Shown one piece after another: positions 26,801-36,100 of a DNA stretch of 64,000 nucleotides. The first letter of the stretch is position 1. Each line of letters begins with the position of its first letter. A model generated the notes under the pieces. The model had not been told where the DNA came from, did no database searches, and saw only the letters and a list, made by a program, of their open reading frames with translations. The translations under genes were made by a program, and so were the position numbers. The DNA is from Pseudomonas graminis (GTDB taxonomy: Bacteria > Pseudomonadota > Gammaproteobacteria > Pseudomonadales > Pseudomonadaceae). The stretch is taken from positions 1 to 64,000 of the forward strand of contig NZ_MDEN01000051.1 of assembly GCF_001705435.1 (NCBI RefSeq). The letters run 5' to 3'.

Positions 26801-28446
26801 TGCTCGGCGCTCCGACTGTCGATCACCTGCCCCACTTCATCTGCTGCACCCGGAACGACTTCGCCTGCACGCTGCGCCGCAGCGGCTGCGTCAATAATCT
26901 CCACGGCGCCCTGGGCAATGGCCGGCACCGCATTCAAAACACCGAAGACAAGGCGGCCAACACCGTTTTTTCGTTCTTCATAGGTCTTGCCCTCGATCAC
27001 CTCGTCTGCCCCTAGCCCCAGAAGCGCGACCGACATCGCCGCCAATGGCAGCCACAGCTCGGGCACGACCATTGCGATGGCTCCCGTGACGCTGATGGCG
27101 GTGGACAACCGCTGCGCGAGCACCTCTTTGCGGTAGTCGCTTTGCGTGCGAATACTCAGCGCCGCATCAGAGCGCTGACGATCCTGCAGGCTTTGGCGAA
27201 AGTGGGAAAACGGCCAAGGGGAAAGTGCGGCACCGAGCGCGATCTCCCGATAAGGGGGCCAACTGCCTGTCGCACCGTTCAGCAGGTGCGGAAAGACCGC
27301 AAGACCGGCCAGCGTCGTATGGAGACCGCTCAGAAAAAGACCGTCGCTGTCGTCTTCAAGTTTGAAGTGACGCTCCAGGGCCTGCCGTTTGCGGGTGTCT
27401 TTACACTGCAGCGCGATCCAGTTCTGTAGCGCTGTGAGATCGTTGAAGCCATGAAAAGGCGACGAGTTGCCGGGGATATAAACCACTAGCCGGCCTGTCT
27501 GTTCATCCCTGATCACAATGATGTCGGTCGCTGCATAGCGATACAGAATGAGTTCGCGGAACGTGAACGCATGGGAAAGAGGTGCATCGCGGAATGATTC
27601 GAATGTCAGTTGCTCCCAGGCTTGTGACGGATCGAGGCCCAGGGACTTGAGCACCAGCGCTTTGTCCTCCTGGCTCATCGAGCCTTCGGAATGCTGGATG
27701 TAGGCTGACTTGAGCAAGGCAGCCTTGAGAAGCAGGTTGTAGTCACCGCCATGCTGTTCCCAGAACGTGTCGAGCGTCCTCTCGTAGTGATCGAGCAATG
27801 CGTTATCCCAGACGAAGGCCTTGAACGCCTTGGGGTCGATGGACGTGTGGGTGGAGGCATCAAATCGCTGCGGGGAGGTTCTGCGATAAACGGCCTCATA
27901 GGCGAAACAATCCGGAAGGTTCAGAGGCGTGGGCGAGACACGTGCGGGATACCCTCCCTCGCGATACGACTGCACGTGACCCAGATGATCAAACCAGTCG
28001 CCGTTACCTGCCTGCTGCCAGTTATGCATCAGCGCGTCGGTCAGCGTGAAGGCGTGAGCGATGTTGGCTCGCTGGGGCGCAGCATCCTGACCATTGAGGT
28101 ACAGCGTGGTGATCAGCAATTCATCAGGGTCAGTTTCTTCCGGGAAGTGCTGGAGCAGGTAGGCTTGCGCCTGCGTGCGTGCGTAGTCATGGGGCGATTC
28201 GTACCGCACGTGCTGCTGACCGAGCCAGTCGCTCAGCAGCGTGGCGTGAGCGTCGACTTCTTTCCCGGGGGCAGGCTCGACGGGCCACCCGTCTTGGTCG
28301 CGCGGCACGGGTGGCTCATTCCAGCCACTGTCTCCCCAGTCTTCGCCTCGCTGGCCACCCCAGCCCGAAGGTCGCGAGCTGTCGCGGCTGCGCCCAAGCG
28401 CGTCAGCTCTGCGCTGCAGAGCGGTCGTATCCTTTCTGTCTTTCAT
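23872..28446 (-). CDS. Multidomain toxin-like protein with two tandem TcdA/B-like glycosyltransferase domains
   Basis: A 1524-residue protein. Visible parts: residues about 50-390, a region like the dermonecrotic-toxin/DUF6543 N-terminus (FWEQHGGDYNLLLKAALL; VYIPGNSSPFHGF); about 445-520, two hydrophobic stretches around a charged turn, a possible membrane-insertion part; about 540-610, a Glu/Gln/Ala-rich helix. Then the same block occurs twice: a small beta module (from about 750 and 1158) and a glycosyltransferase domain (852-1110 and 1247-1524). Each has HxIWxGD, SD/ADxLRYxLIxxYGGIYMD and a DXD motif (D968-C-D970; D1360-S-D1362), as in large clostridial toxins, which glycosylate Rho/Ras GTPases with UDP-sugars. 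There is no signal peptide. The ATG at 28446 has AGGA 9 bases upstream. Toxin role and host target are inferred. The ADP-ribosyltransferase gene lies 96 bp upstream. Confidence 0.82.
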   Translation of the reverse strand: MKDRKDTTALQRRADALGRSRDSSRPSGWGGQRGEDWGDSGWNEPPVPRDQDGWPVEPAPGKEVDAHATLLSDWLGQQHVRYESPHDYARTQAQAYLLQHFPEETDPDELLITTLYLNGQDAAPQRANIAHAFTLTDALMHNWQQAGNGDWFDHLGHVQSYREGGYPARVSPTPLNLPDCFAYEAVYRRTSPQRFDASTHTSIDPKAFKAFVWDNALLDHYERTLDTFWEQHGGDYNLLLKAALLKSAYIQHSEGSMSQEDKALVLKSLGLDPSQAWEQLTFESFRDAPLSHAFTFRELILYRYAATDIIVIRDEQTGRLVVYIPGNSSPFHGFNDLTALQNWIALQCKDTRKRQALERHFKLEDDSDGLFLSGLHTTLAGLAVFPHLLNGATGSWPPYREIALGAALSPWPFSHFRQSLQDRQRSDAALSIRTQSDYRKEVLAQRLSTAISVTGAIAMVVPELWLPLAAMSVALLGLGADEVIEGKTYEERKNGVGRLVFGVLNAVPAIAQGAVEIIDAAAAAQRAGEVVPGAADEVGQVIDSRSAEQKAAASAQQQEIDEEIAQQAHERANEDASAREARLAQEEHSRLLRKTQHEAGYDSAKAFGVEPEGLRSLPPRLRAELTRFEYSEPLDLSGSWTRDDVGAVYKSVDPASGETVYFARIHSKIYRVERVDSVKQYRIFSPEDAAIKGPYIKRLNGFYSDLDLRPGLRGGESYGDAVTAASTKDQGVTAPVERVRAQPRVQIDVPMDGIEQRTLTDSSGHQVHRFYAMNTPEGTGVYYDADVACWRHKVTEELLWLDNNGKWSVGDERRYLSVKGRLRAGVNDTVYTFPRLPGVSAKSLPIDRTIHQIWLGDGLPGPDLIETIKQNIRTSPDLKFALHVDIDYSATVDGLTAEQQLQAEFSSFPQMTISSLQDEQFFDGFSLYEQESAEPYAYFRHGHNQNLAAAADVLRYRLIREYGGIYMDCDDVLAQSFKGQALAAGPSDVLVGRSVNSETLMHVGPANSHFASHRDNPVLRAMETALHQRFKLGEEALRALKHSSSDAKRYLAEVSRITGPGLFLDVIKSSRPDYAGLLTGNYRATSNILSVAYSERLEEVERFYLPFANRLKIEPGGENLRGEAAAPTEGVSIVDLPEVLPPTQSGFLQPDAPAIKVAIPIDGVSTSGGRYSIMIDGRQRGVIYDDDAKTWKLPGTDSRGLRLDQNGDWQSRSVLDEPQPINPHANVEVVELPRLPTMPTHLKPIPRKIHYIWVGDQPLEEARMENLIRNANRSPDFQSVLHVDVDSQETLNRIRASVKSRAPSLAVSNLQDENFFAAFLRGRHQALYREARGGAGKNYAAASDILRYPLIDAYGGIYMDSDDVLTASINGVHLEAAHGDLLLGKAVAVPSLDFRGYGNSLFASHAGNPVLARLSEELALRNQAQPGFFETPPPTVDRSTPVTELLTSQAMKGYRKTVFELTGPALFNDVLREQRPDYYHLGIDPPSHLPVRSAAFQRQLEALQDHFFPFKRKAPVEIGNGHDW

Positions 28447-28542
28447 AACCCGACATCCTGTCAGTGAGTGAGCCCTTAGAGTCCACCGACAGGCACGCCG
28501 GGCCGCCATAGATAATTATTGCTTACGAAATGAGCAGGCAGT

Positions 28543-31122
28543 TCAGGGTTGTTGAGACGGGAAAAAACAATCGACCAACACCCGCCCGGCGCTTCCCAGT
28601 CGGGCCGCGTAACCCTGGCGACTGAAAGGCTCTGCGGTTCGCATGTCGAGCAATTTTCGGCCCGGGACCGGACCGGTGACTTCGCGCAGCTGTACTTTCA
28701 TGAACCGATAAAACGTCCCGATCACTTGCTCGATGCTGTCGATCTGAAAATAGTGCCCGGGCAAAAAGATAGCCTCAGCCTCGTCCGGACTCGCGGAGAA
28801 CGGCGCGATGGGTGCCGCGCCCAAGTACTGTTTTTCCGGCAGCACAAACACCACGCTGGTGTCGTCGAAACGGACCGGGGTATTCGTGGCACTGGCATGG
28901 GCGCCTGCCTGACTGCTGGCAAAAGTGCGCGCCTGATAGGGATTTTCGCTGAACGAGGTGATGTCGGTATTGACCAGCACATCGCCCACGGTCACCTCGC
29001 CGGTGCGAAAAAAGGCCCCCGACGTACCACGCGCCCCACTGCCGCCGCGATACAGTGCGACGTCATTGTTGTACCCCAGCGTGCTGACATCCTCGACGAG
29101 CTTTTGTACCAGCGCGACTTGATCGGAATAGATCGCCACGCCGGTTCGCAAAAACTGGTTATACGCATCGTCTTCGTGGGTGTAGTGCTTGATGGAAGAG
29201 CCGACGTATTCACCGTCTGCGGTCTTGAACACGCGATGCTTGGCGCCCCACTGATCAAAATGCACGTCTTCACCCTCGGAGTCGGTCGAGACTATTTCCT
29301 GTGGCTCCATGCAGAACACTTCCACCACGGCCTTTTGCCGGGCCAGAGCGGCCTCGGAATACAGCTGCTCATCAAACAGGTTGAGCTGCATGAAGCGATC
29401 CCAGAATGCCGATTGCACGCTGGAAAAGGGCGTCGCAGGCGGCGAAGTGACCGCCAGGGCGCCGGCGTCCATGGGTGCACCGCCAGCAAGGCCCGGGATG
29501 GGAAGCCGTTCCCACCGGCCTTGCCCATCGAACCGAACCGGGCATCTGCCACTGAACGCAAACGGGTTCTGGGGATCGACGATGACCCAGCTGCCCAGGC
29601 TTTCATCGAGGCTCAACCGATACGCCTGCCCGTCGATGAACGCCCATGTCTCGCCATTGCCCAGCCGATATGTCCCTTGATAGAGCCCTTGCTCCGAGAC
29701 CGGCGTCAGCGATTCAAGGGCAACGTTGTTGCTCATGCCGGACAAAGGATCGGTGGCCACGGGAGTCGGCAGGGCATCGGCACCTGCGCTCAGCCCCGTT
29801 GGGCTTCGGGGCCTCATGGGTTCCCTGACATCAGCCCCCAGGCGCGACAGCAGCGGCAGGTTCACGAACAGATAAATAGCGCTGGCGATGGCGCCCAAGA
29901 TACCCCGCCTGCGTTGTTCGGCGTTTTTAGCGTTGACCGCCTGATCGATGCTCAATCCGGTGCTGATCAGGCTCGCGCCCACCACAGCCAATGCCAGCGG
30001 CCAACCCAGCGGCGCCAGATTGCCGAACACGGAGAGAAAGGCGTTCAGATACCCCAGCCAGATCTGCTTGCGAAGGTCGCTGTTATCGGTCAACAGGGTG
30101 GTGGCGTCAGCGGTCATGTCGTGACGGGCGACATCACGAAGATAGGCGAACGGATCACCCGGAATCGGTGCCGCCCCGCGATTGACCCCCGCGTTATCGT
30201 GGTCGCTCATCAGCAGTTGAGTCACATCGCGCTGAAACGCACCGCGGTGCGTGTCCCAATCGCTCGCCGAATGCAGAAAGCGAGCGCAAATAGCCTCTCG
30301 AGTGCCAAGGGAAAGGAACTGCGCCTTCAACCATTCGTACACCTGTTGATGGGTATCGAAGCAGTAGAAAGGGGTTTGCGCACCGCAGACATAGAGGATC
30401 TGACGGCCACCCTCATCGACAACACGCAAAATGTCCCGAGCCTTGAACGCGCCCAGTTCCAGATGGAACACCGATACCGCTGACGTCGCAGGCGCGGGCT
30501 CACGCAGCTGCTCAAGCGTCACAGAGTCACCCCCGGCAGTCAGGACGCTGCGCAGTGCGTCGAAATCCGTCGCCGACAACAGACCTCTGCTCAGGCTTTC
30601 TCCCGCAGACGCCAAGTAGCGCACCTTGGCAAGCACGCAGAAGTTGTCGCTGTGCTGAGCCCAGAACCGGTCCATCTGGCGCCGGTAGCCCGCACTGAAA
30701 TCGAGGGCCCAGAAATCGTTGAGCACCTCTGCCGGAAGCATGCGCACTTCATTCTGTTCATTGAAAACGCCATGTTCGGGGCCGTCGGTGTAGAAACCGC
30801 CATACACCGCCAGCTCGTCCGGGGCTTGCTGCTCGCTAACGTCGAAACGGCGAATCACCAACTCGGTCATCGTCATCGACTTCACCGCCTTACCAGCATG
30901 CTGCCATCCGGTAAAAGACCGTGAACTGCTGCTGGCGGTTGAGAAACGATGCCAATACACCTGATCAGGATCCAGATGCTTACCGGTGTGCCTGAAAATG
31001 ATGTTCTGCGCAGCGGACCTCGCCAGCGCGTTGAGATCGGGGTAATCGGCGACATAACGGCTCGCCATTTTTTTGAGCTGACGCTCATCCGATTCGGGTA
31101 ATGGGTGGGCTTGTACGTTCAT
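28543..31122 (-). CDS. Multidomain toxin-like protein with C-terminal ADP-ribosyltransferase domain
   Basis: An 859-residue protein, first gene of the two-gene toxin locus. Residues about 40-330 resemble the N-terminus of the next gene product (MDRFWAQH; ILYVCGAQTPFYCFDTHQQVY) and the DUF6543 type. Two hydrophobic stretches at about 350-425 (LGYLNAFLSVFGNL, GILGAIASAIYLFVNLPLL) flank a charged turn. A small beta module follows (about 495-570). The C-terminal 250 residues carry the R-S-E signature of ADP-ribosyltransferases: R692 in ALYRGG, T722-S-F-S725, and E781-A-E783 (ExE, the form of arginine-modifying enzymes). The start is the ATG 31122 (MNVQAHPLPES), although the frame is open to 31275; the ribosome site is weak. 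It has no signal peptide. The target is unknown. Confidence 0.8.
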   Translation of the reverse strand: MNVQAHPLPESDERQLKKMASRYVADYPDLNALARSAAQNIIFRHTGKHLDPDQVYWHRFSTASSSSRSFTGWQHAGKAVKSMTMTELVIRRFDVSEQQAPDELAVYGGFYTDGPEHGVFNEQNEVRMLPAEVLNDFWALDFSAGYRRQMDRFWAQHSDNFCVLAKVRYLASAGESLSRGLLSATDFDALRSVLTAGGDSVTLEQLREPAPATSAVSVFHLELGAFKARDILRVVDEGGRQILYVCGAQTPFYCFDTHQQVYEWLKAQFLSLGTREAICARFLHSASDWDTHRGAFQRDVTQLLMSDHDNAGVNRGAAPIPGDPFAYLRDVARHDMTADATTLLTDNSDLRKQIWLGYLNAFLSVFGNLAPLGWPLALAVVGASLISTGLSIDQAVNAKNAEQRRRGILGAIASAIYLFVNLPLLSRLGADVREPMRPRSPTGLSAGADALPTPVATDPLSGMSNNVALESLTPVSEQGLYQGTYRLGNGETWAFIDGQAYRLSLDESLGSWVIVDPQNPFAFSGRCPVRFDGQGRWERLPIPGLAGGAPMDAGALAVTSPPATPFSSVQSAFWDRFMQLNLFDEQLYSEAALARQKAVVEVFCMEPQEIVSTDSEGEDVHFDQWGAKHRVFKTADGEYVGSSIKHYTHEDDAYNQFLRTGVAIYSDQVALVQKLVEDVSTLGYNNDVALYRGGSGARGTSGAFFRTGEVTVGDVLVNTDITSFSENPYQARTFASSQAGAHASATNTPVRFDDTSVVFVLPEKQYLGAAPIAPFSASPDEAEAIFLPGHYFQIDSIEQVIGTFYRFMKVQLREVTGPVPGRKLLDMRTAEPFSRQGYAARLGSAGRVLVDCFFPSQQP

Positions 31123-31288
31123 GGTGATCACTTCTTCTGGATAGAAACAGAAGGTGACCAGAGTCCACGCCAGTGACTGGCATAAATAGGTATTACCGCC
31201 GTCATCTGGGAAACCTGTATGCACAGCGGCATGCGAGTGGCAGGGCGGGCCCTGCGGCAACATTAGCCCACCCATCTGGAATTACGCT

Positions 31289-31318
31289 TTGACAGCCATG
31301 CAATTCAACAGGTTAAAT
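31289..31318 (+). promoter_or_regulatory. Sigma-70 type promoter for nhaP2
   Basis: TTGACA (31289-31294), an 18-base spacer, then TTAAAT (31313-31318), about 70 bases before the nhaP2 start. It lies in the 266-base gap between the divergent toxin gene and nhaP2. A GCAGGG...CCCTGC hairpin at 31240-31255 lies between them. Confidence 0.55.
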
Positions 31319-31388
31319 CCCTTGGCACGCGGACTGCATGGTCAGTTCGCGCCCTCGCTTGTTCGAATTCGTTTCTGGAGTACCGCCC

Positions 31389-33131
31389 TTGGATGCCACG
31401 ACCATCAACAGCCTGTTCCTGATCGGCGCGTTGCTGGTGGGTGCAAGTATTCTGGTCAGCTCGCTGTCCTCCCGCCTCGGCATTCCCATTCTGGTGATCA
31501 TCCTCGCCGTCGGCATGGTGGCGGGCGTCGATGGCGGCGGCATCATCTTCGATAATTACCCAACGGCCTATCTGGTCGGCAACCTGGCGCTGGCGGTCAT
31601 CCTGCTCGATGGCGGCTTGCGCACGCGGGTGGCGAGCTTCCGGGTTGCACTTTGGCCCGCCTTGTCGCTGGCGACGGTCGGGGTGCTGATCACCACGGGG
31701 CTGACCGGCATGGTTGCCGCCTGGCTGTTTGACCTGAACATCATCCAGGGCCTGTTGATCGGCGCCATCGTCGGTTCCACAGACGCCGCCGCCGTGTTCT
31801 CGCTGCTGGGCGGCAAAGGCCTCAACGAGCGGGTGACCGCCAGCCTTGAAATCGAATCCGGCAGCAACGACCCGATGGCGGTGTTCCTCACGGTCACGTT
31901 GATCGACATGTTGTCCAGCGGACAAACCGGCCTGCACTGGAGCCTGCTGGGCCACCTGATTCAGGAATTCGGCATCGGCGGCATCATCGGGCTGGGCGGC
32001 GGCTGGATCATGCTGCAACTGGTCAACCGGATTAATCTGGCAAACGGCCTGTACCCAATCCTGGTGGTCGCCGGTGGTCTCGTCGTCTTCGCACTGACCA
32101 ACGCCATCCACGGCAGCGGCTTCCTCGCGGTTTACCTGTGCGGTCTGGTACTGGGCAACAAGCCGATTCGCAGCCGCCACGGCATTCTGCACATGCTCGA
32201 CGGCATGGCCTGGCTGGCACAGATCGGCATGTTTCTGGTACTGGGCCTGCTGGTCACGCCCCATGATTTGCTGCCGATCGCGCTGCCGGCGCTGGGCCTG
32301 GCGTTGTGGATGATTCTGGTGGCGCGGCCGCTGTCGGTGCTGGCGGGGCTGCTGCCCTTCCGGGTGTTCCACGGTCGCGAAAAAGCCTTTATCGCCTGGG
32401 TAGGCTTGCGCGGCGCGGTACCGATCATTCTGGCGGTGTTCCCGCTGATGGCCGGCCTGCCCCATGCGCAGCTGTACTTCAACCTCGCGTTCTTCATCGT
32501 GCTGGTGTCGCTGCTGGTTCAGGGCACGAGCCTGCCGTGGGTGGCGAAATGGCTGAAAGTGACGGTGCCGCCTGATCCGGCGCCGATCTCCCGCGCGGCG
32601 CTGGAAGTCCATGTCACCAGCGAGTGGGAGCTGTTCGTGTATCGCCTTGGCGCAGAAAAGTGGTGCATCGGCGCCGCATTGCGCGAGCTGAAAATGCCCG
32701 AAGGCACGCGGATCGCAGCGCTGTTCCGTGGTCAGCAACTGCTCCACCCGTCGGGTAGTACGGTGCTGGAAGTCGGCGATCTGCTGTGCGTCATCGGCCA
32801 CGAACACGACCTTCCTGCACTCGGCAAGCTGTTCAGTCAGGCGCCGCAGCGGGGTCTGGATCTGCGCTTCTTCGGCGACTTCGTTCTCGAAGGAGACGCT
32901 GAGCTGGGGGCTGTCGCGGCACTCTACGGCCTGAAACTCGACGGGCTGGATCCGGGGATGCCGCTGAGTCAGTTCATCATTCAGAAGAATCGCGGCGCGC
33001 CGATCGTGGGCGACCAGATCGAATGGAATGGAACTATTTGGACAGTTGCGGTTATGGACGGGAACAAGATCCTCAAAGTGGGCGTCAGATTCCCCGAAGG
33101 AAGCCGCCCGGGCCCCGGGCTGTTCCTTTAA
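31389..33131 (+). CDS. nhaP2: Potassium/proton antiporter NhaP2 (CvrA)
   Basis: A 580-residue CPA1-family antiporter that exchanges K+ (or Na+) for H+ across the inner membrane and protects against high K+ at low osmolarity. About 12 membrane segments lie in residues 5-395; the conserved [21 protein letters not shown] and [12 protein letters not shown] hold the transport-site acids. The cytoplasmic end has a TrkA-C-like domain (about 410-490) and a CorC_HlyC-like end. The start is the TTG at 31389, which gives the family N-terminus ([13 protein letters not shown]) and has GGAG at 31377-31380; the ATG-type start further up at 31338 is less likely. Confidence 0.93.
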   Translation: MDATTINSLFLIGALLVGASILVSSLSSRLGIPILVIILAVGMVAGVDGGGIIFDNYPTAYLVGNLALAVILLDGGLRTRVASFRVALWPALSLATVGVLITTGLTGMVAAWLFDLNIIQGLLIGAIVGSTDAAAVFSLLGGKGLNERVTASLEIESGSNDPMAVFLTVTLIDMLSSGQTGLHWSLLGHLIQEFGIGGIIGLGGGWIMLQLVNRINLANGLYPILVVAGGLVVFALTNAIHGSGFLAVYLCGLVLGNKPIRSRHGILHMLDGMAWLAQIGMFLVLGLLVTPHDLLPIALPALGLALWMILVARPLSVLAGLLPFRVFHGREKAFIAWVGLRGAVPIILAVFPLMAGLPHAQLYFNLAFFIVLVSLLVQGTSLPWVAKWLKVTVPPDPAPISRAALEVHVTSEWELFVYRLGAEKWCIGAALRELKMPEGTRIAALFRGQQLLHPSGSTVLEVGDLLCVIGHEHDLPALGKLFSQAPQRGLDLRFFGDFVLEGDAELGAVAALYGLKLDGLDPGMPLSQFIIQKNRGAPIVGDQIEWNGTIWTVAVMDGNKILKVGVRFPEGSRPGPGLFL

Positions 33132-33166
33132 ACTGCCCCCATTTCTGCTCGCTCGACCCGGTGTCT

Positions 33167-36100
33167 ATGTTCACGCTGCGAAACCTTTTTGCCTCGGCTC
33201 TGCTTGGGCTTTGCCTGTCGTCCGTACCGGCGCATGCCGCCGATACGCCTCCCCTGTCCAGCGAGGCCGTCCAGCGCAGTCTGGACAAGATCGCCGACCG
33301 CAAGCTGACCGCTGACGACCAGAAAGCGCTGCAGCAGGTGTTGGAACAGACGCTGACGTTTCTGTCCAGCCAGAAGGACAACCAGCAGAAGCTGGAAGAC
33401 CTGAAAAAGCAGCTTGCCGATGCACCCCGACAGACCACCGAGAACCAGCGCGAGCTGACCAAGCTCAAAGCCAGCAAAGTCATACCGGTCGCGCAGCGTT
33501 ACGCCAATCTGGACGTGCCGCAGCTTGAGCAAGTACTGAGTCAGCGCAGCGCCCAGCAGGCTGATCTGCAGAAAGCCCTCAATGATGCCAACAGCCTGAC
33601 CATCACTGCGCAAACCAGACCAGAGCGCGCCCAGGCCGAGATCAGCAGCAGCCAGACGCGCATTCAGGCCATTAACAGCATCCTCAAGTCCGGCAAGGAC
33701 GGTGGCAAGACCATCAACGCCGACCAGCGCAACGCCTTGAACGCTGAACAGGCCTCGTTGAATGCATTGATTGCCCTGCGTCGTCAGGAGCTCGCCGGCA
33801 ACAGCCAGTTGCAGGACCTCGGCGGCAGCCAGCGCGACCTGCTCACGGAAAAGGTCAATCGCCAGGATCAGGAAATCCAGGACCTGCAAACGCTGATCAA
33901 CGAGAAGCGTCGCGCCCAGTCCCAGGAAACCGTGGCGCAGTTGTCCCTCGAAGCGCAGAAAGCAGGCGGCAGCAGCCTGCTGGCGACCGAAAGCGCCGCC
34001 AACCTCAAGCTCTCCGACTACCTGCTGCGCGGCACAGACCGCCTCAACGAGCTGACCCAGCAGAACCTGAAAACCAAGACCCAGCTGGATGCCATCACGC
34101 AAACCGATCAGGCGCTGGACGAGCAGATCAACGTGTTGAGCGGCAGCCTGCTGCTGTCGAAAATCCTCTACAAACAGAAGCAGTCGCTGCCCAAGCTCAA
34201 ACTCGACAGCGGCCTGGCTGACGAAATCGCCGACATTCGCCTGTACCAATTCGAGGTCAATCAGCAGCGCGAGCAGATGAGCAGCCCAAGCGCTTACGTC
34301 GACACGCTGCTGGCGACGCAGAAGCCGGAAGACGTCACGCCTGCGCTGCGCAAGACGCTGCTTGATCTGGCGACCACGCGCAGCGACCTGCTCGAGCGGC
34401 TGAACCGCGAGCTCAGTGCGCTGCTCAACGAATCCATCACCCTGCAGCTCAATCAGAAACAGCTGGTCAGCACGGCCAACAGCCTGCGAGCCACCCTTGA
34501 TGAGCAGATGTTCTGGATTCCGAGCAACAAGCCGCTGGACCTGGAGTGGTTCGAGCGCATTCAGCCGCGACTCGTCAAACAGGTGACCACCCTGCCCTGG
34601 ACGTCCAGCGTCAGCGAGCTGTATGACGGGCTGACCCAGCGTCCGCTGATCTTCCTGCCGCTGTTTCTGGTGATCGGCGCGCTGATGTGGAAACGCAAGG
34701 CGCTGTACGACAAGCTCAATCGACTGCACGCCGACATCGGCCACTTCAAACGGGACCGGCAGTGGCAGACGCCGCTGGCCATTTTCATCAACGTGCTGCT
34801 GGCGATGCCGTTGTCGCTGACCCTGGCGGTGTGTGCGTTCGCGCTGCAGATCGACGCCCGCGGGCAGAACATCAATCTGGGTTCGGCACTGCTGCAAGTG
34901 GCGCTGGCCTGGCTGGTGTTCTACACCGCCTACCGGATTCTCGCGCCGGGCGGCGTGGCGCAATTGCACTTCCGCTGGGAAAAACCGCAAGTGGAATTCC
35001 TGCGCGGCTGGATCCGTCGTCTGGGTCTTGTGGTGCTGGCGCTGGTGACAGTGGTCGCGGTGGCCGAGCACGAACCTTCAGCGCTGGCCGACGACGTGAT
35101 CGGCATCGCCGTGGTGCTGAAGTGCTACGCCCTGATGACTTGGCTGCTCGCGCGCCTGCTGCTCACCAGCCCGACCCACCACAGCGCTTCACTGTTTCGC
35201 CGCGCAGTGGGTCTGGTCTTTACCGCCCTGCCCGTCGCGCTGTTCGTCGCCGTATGCTTTGGCTATTACTACACCGCGCTGAAGCTCAGTGATCGCCTGA
35301 TCGACACGCTGTACCTGCTGATGCTGTGGCTGGTCATCGAAGCCGCCTTCGTGCGCGGGCTGAGCGTCGCCGCTCGCCGTCTGGCGTACCAGCGCGCGCT
35401 GAGCAAACGTCAGGCCGCGAAAGAAGCCGGAGAAGGCGAAACTCTGATCGAAGAGCCGACGCTGGACATCGAGCAGGTCAACCAGCAGTCGCTGCGACTG
35501 ATTCGTCTGGCACTCATCGCAGGCTTCATCGGCGCGCTCTACTTCGTCTGGGCCGACCTGATTTCGGTGTTCTCGTACCTCGATAACATCACGCTGTACG
35601 AGTACACCAGCGGCACGGGCGCCAACATCAGCATGGTGCCGATCAGCCTCGGCGATTTGATCGGCGCCCTGGTGATCATCGGCATTACCTTCGTTTTGGC
35701 CGGCAACTTGCCGGGCCTGCTGGAAGTGCTGGTGCTGTCGAAGCTCAACCTCAAGCAGGGCAGTTCGTACGCGACCACCACATTGCTGTCGTACACCATC
35801 GTCGGCGTGGGGTTTGTCTCCACGCTGTCGGCCCTCGGCGTGAGCTGGGACAAGCTGCAATGGCTGGTGGCGGCGCTGTCACTGGGCCTGGGTTTCGGCA
35901 TGCAGGAGATCTTCGCCAACTTCATCTCCGGGATCATGATCCTGTTCGAACGCCCGGTGCGGATCGGCGACACGATCACCATTGGCGCCCTGTCGGGTAC
36001 TGTGAGCAAGATCCGCATCCGCGCGACCACCATTACTGACTTCGACCGCAAGGACATCATTGTCCCGAACAAGACGTTCATCACCGGACAACTGATCAAC

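Noticed and set aside
28549..30483. Plus-strand frame of about 644 codons opposite the ADP-ribosyltransferase toxin
   Set aside because: No domain pattern; the minus strand carries clear R-S-E motifs and a family-like N-terminus.
23872..31122. Contact-dependent or type VI antibacterial toxin with immunity gene
   Set aside because: No small immunity gene follows either toxin: acyl-CoA dehydrogenase lies 16 bp beyond one end, and the 96 bp between the toxins is non-coding.
33128..35071. Minus-strand frame of about 647 codons opposite mscK
   Set aside because: Low-complexity Gln/Leu/Val translation that mirrors the helical region of MscK on the other strand.
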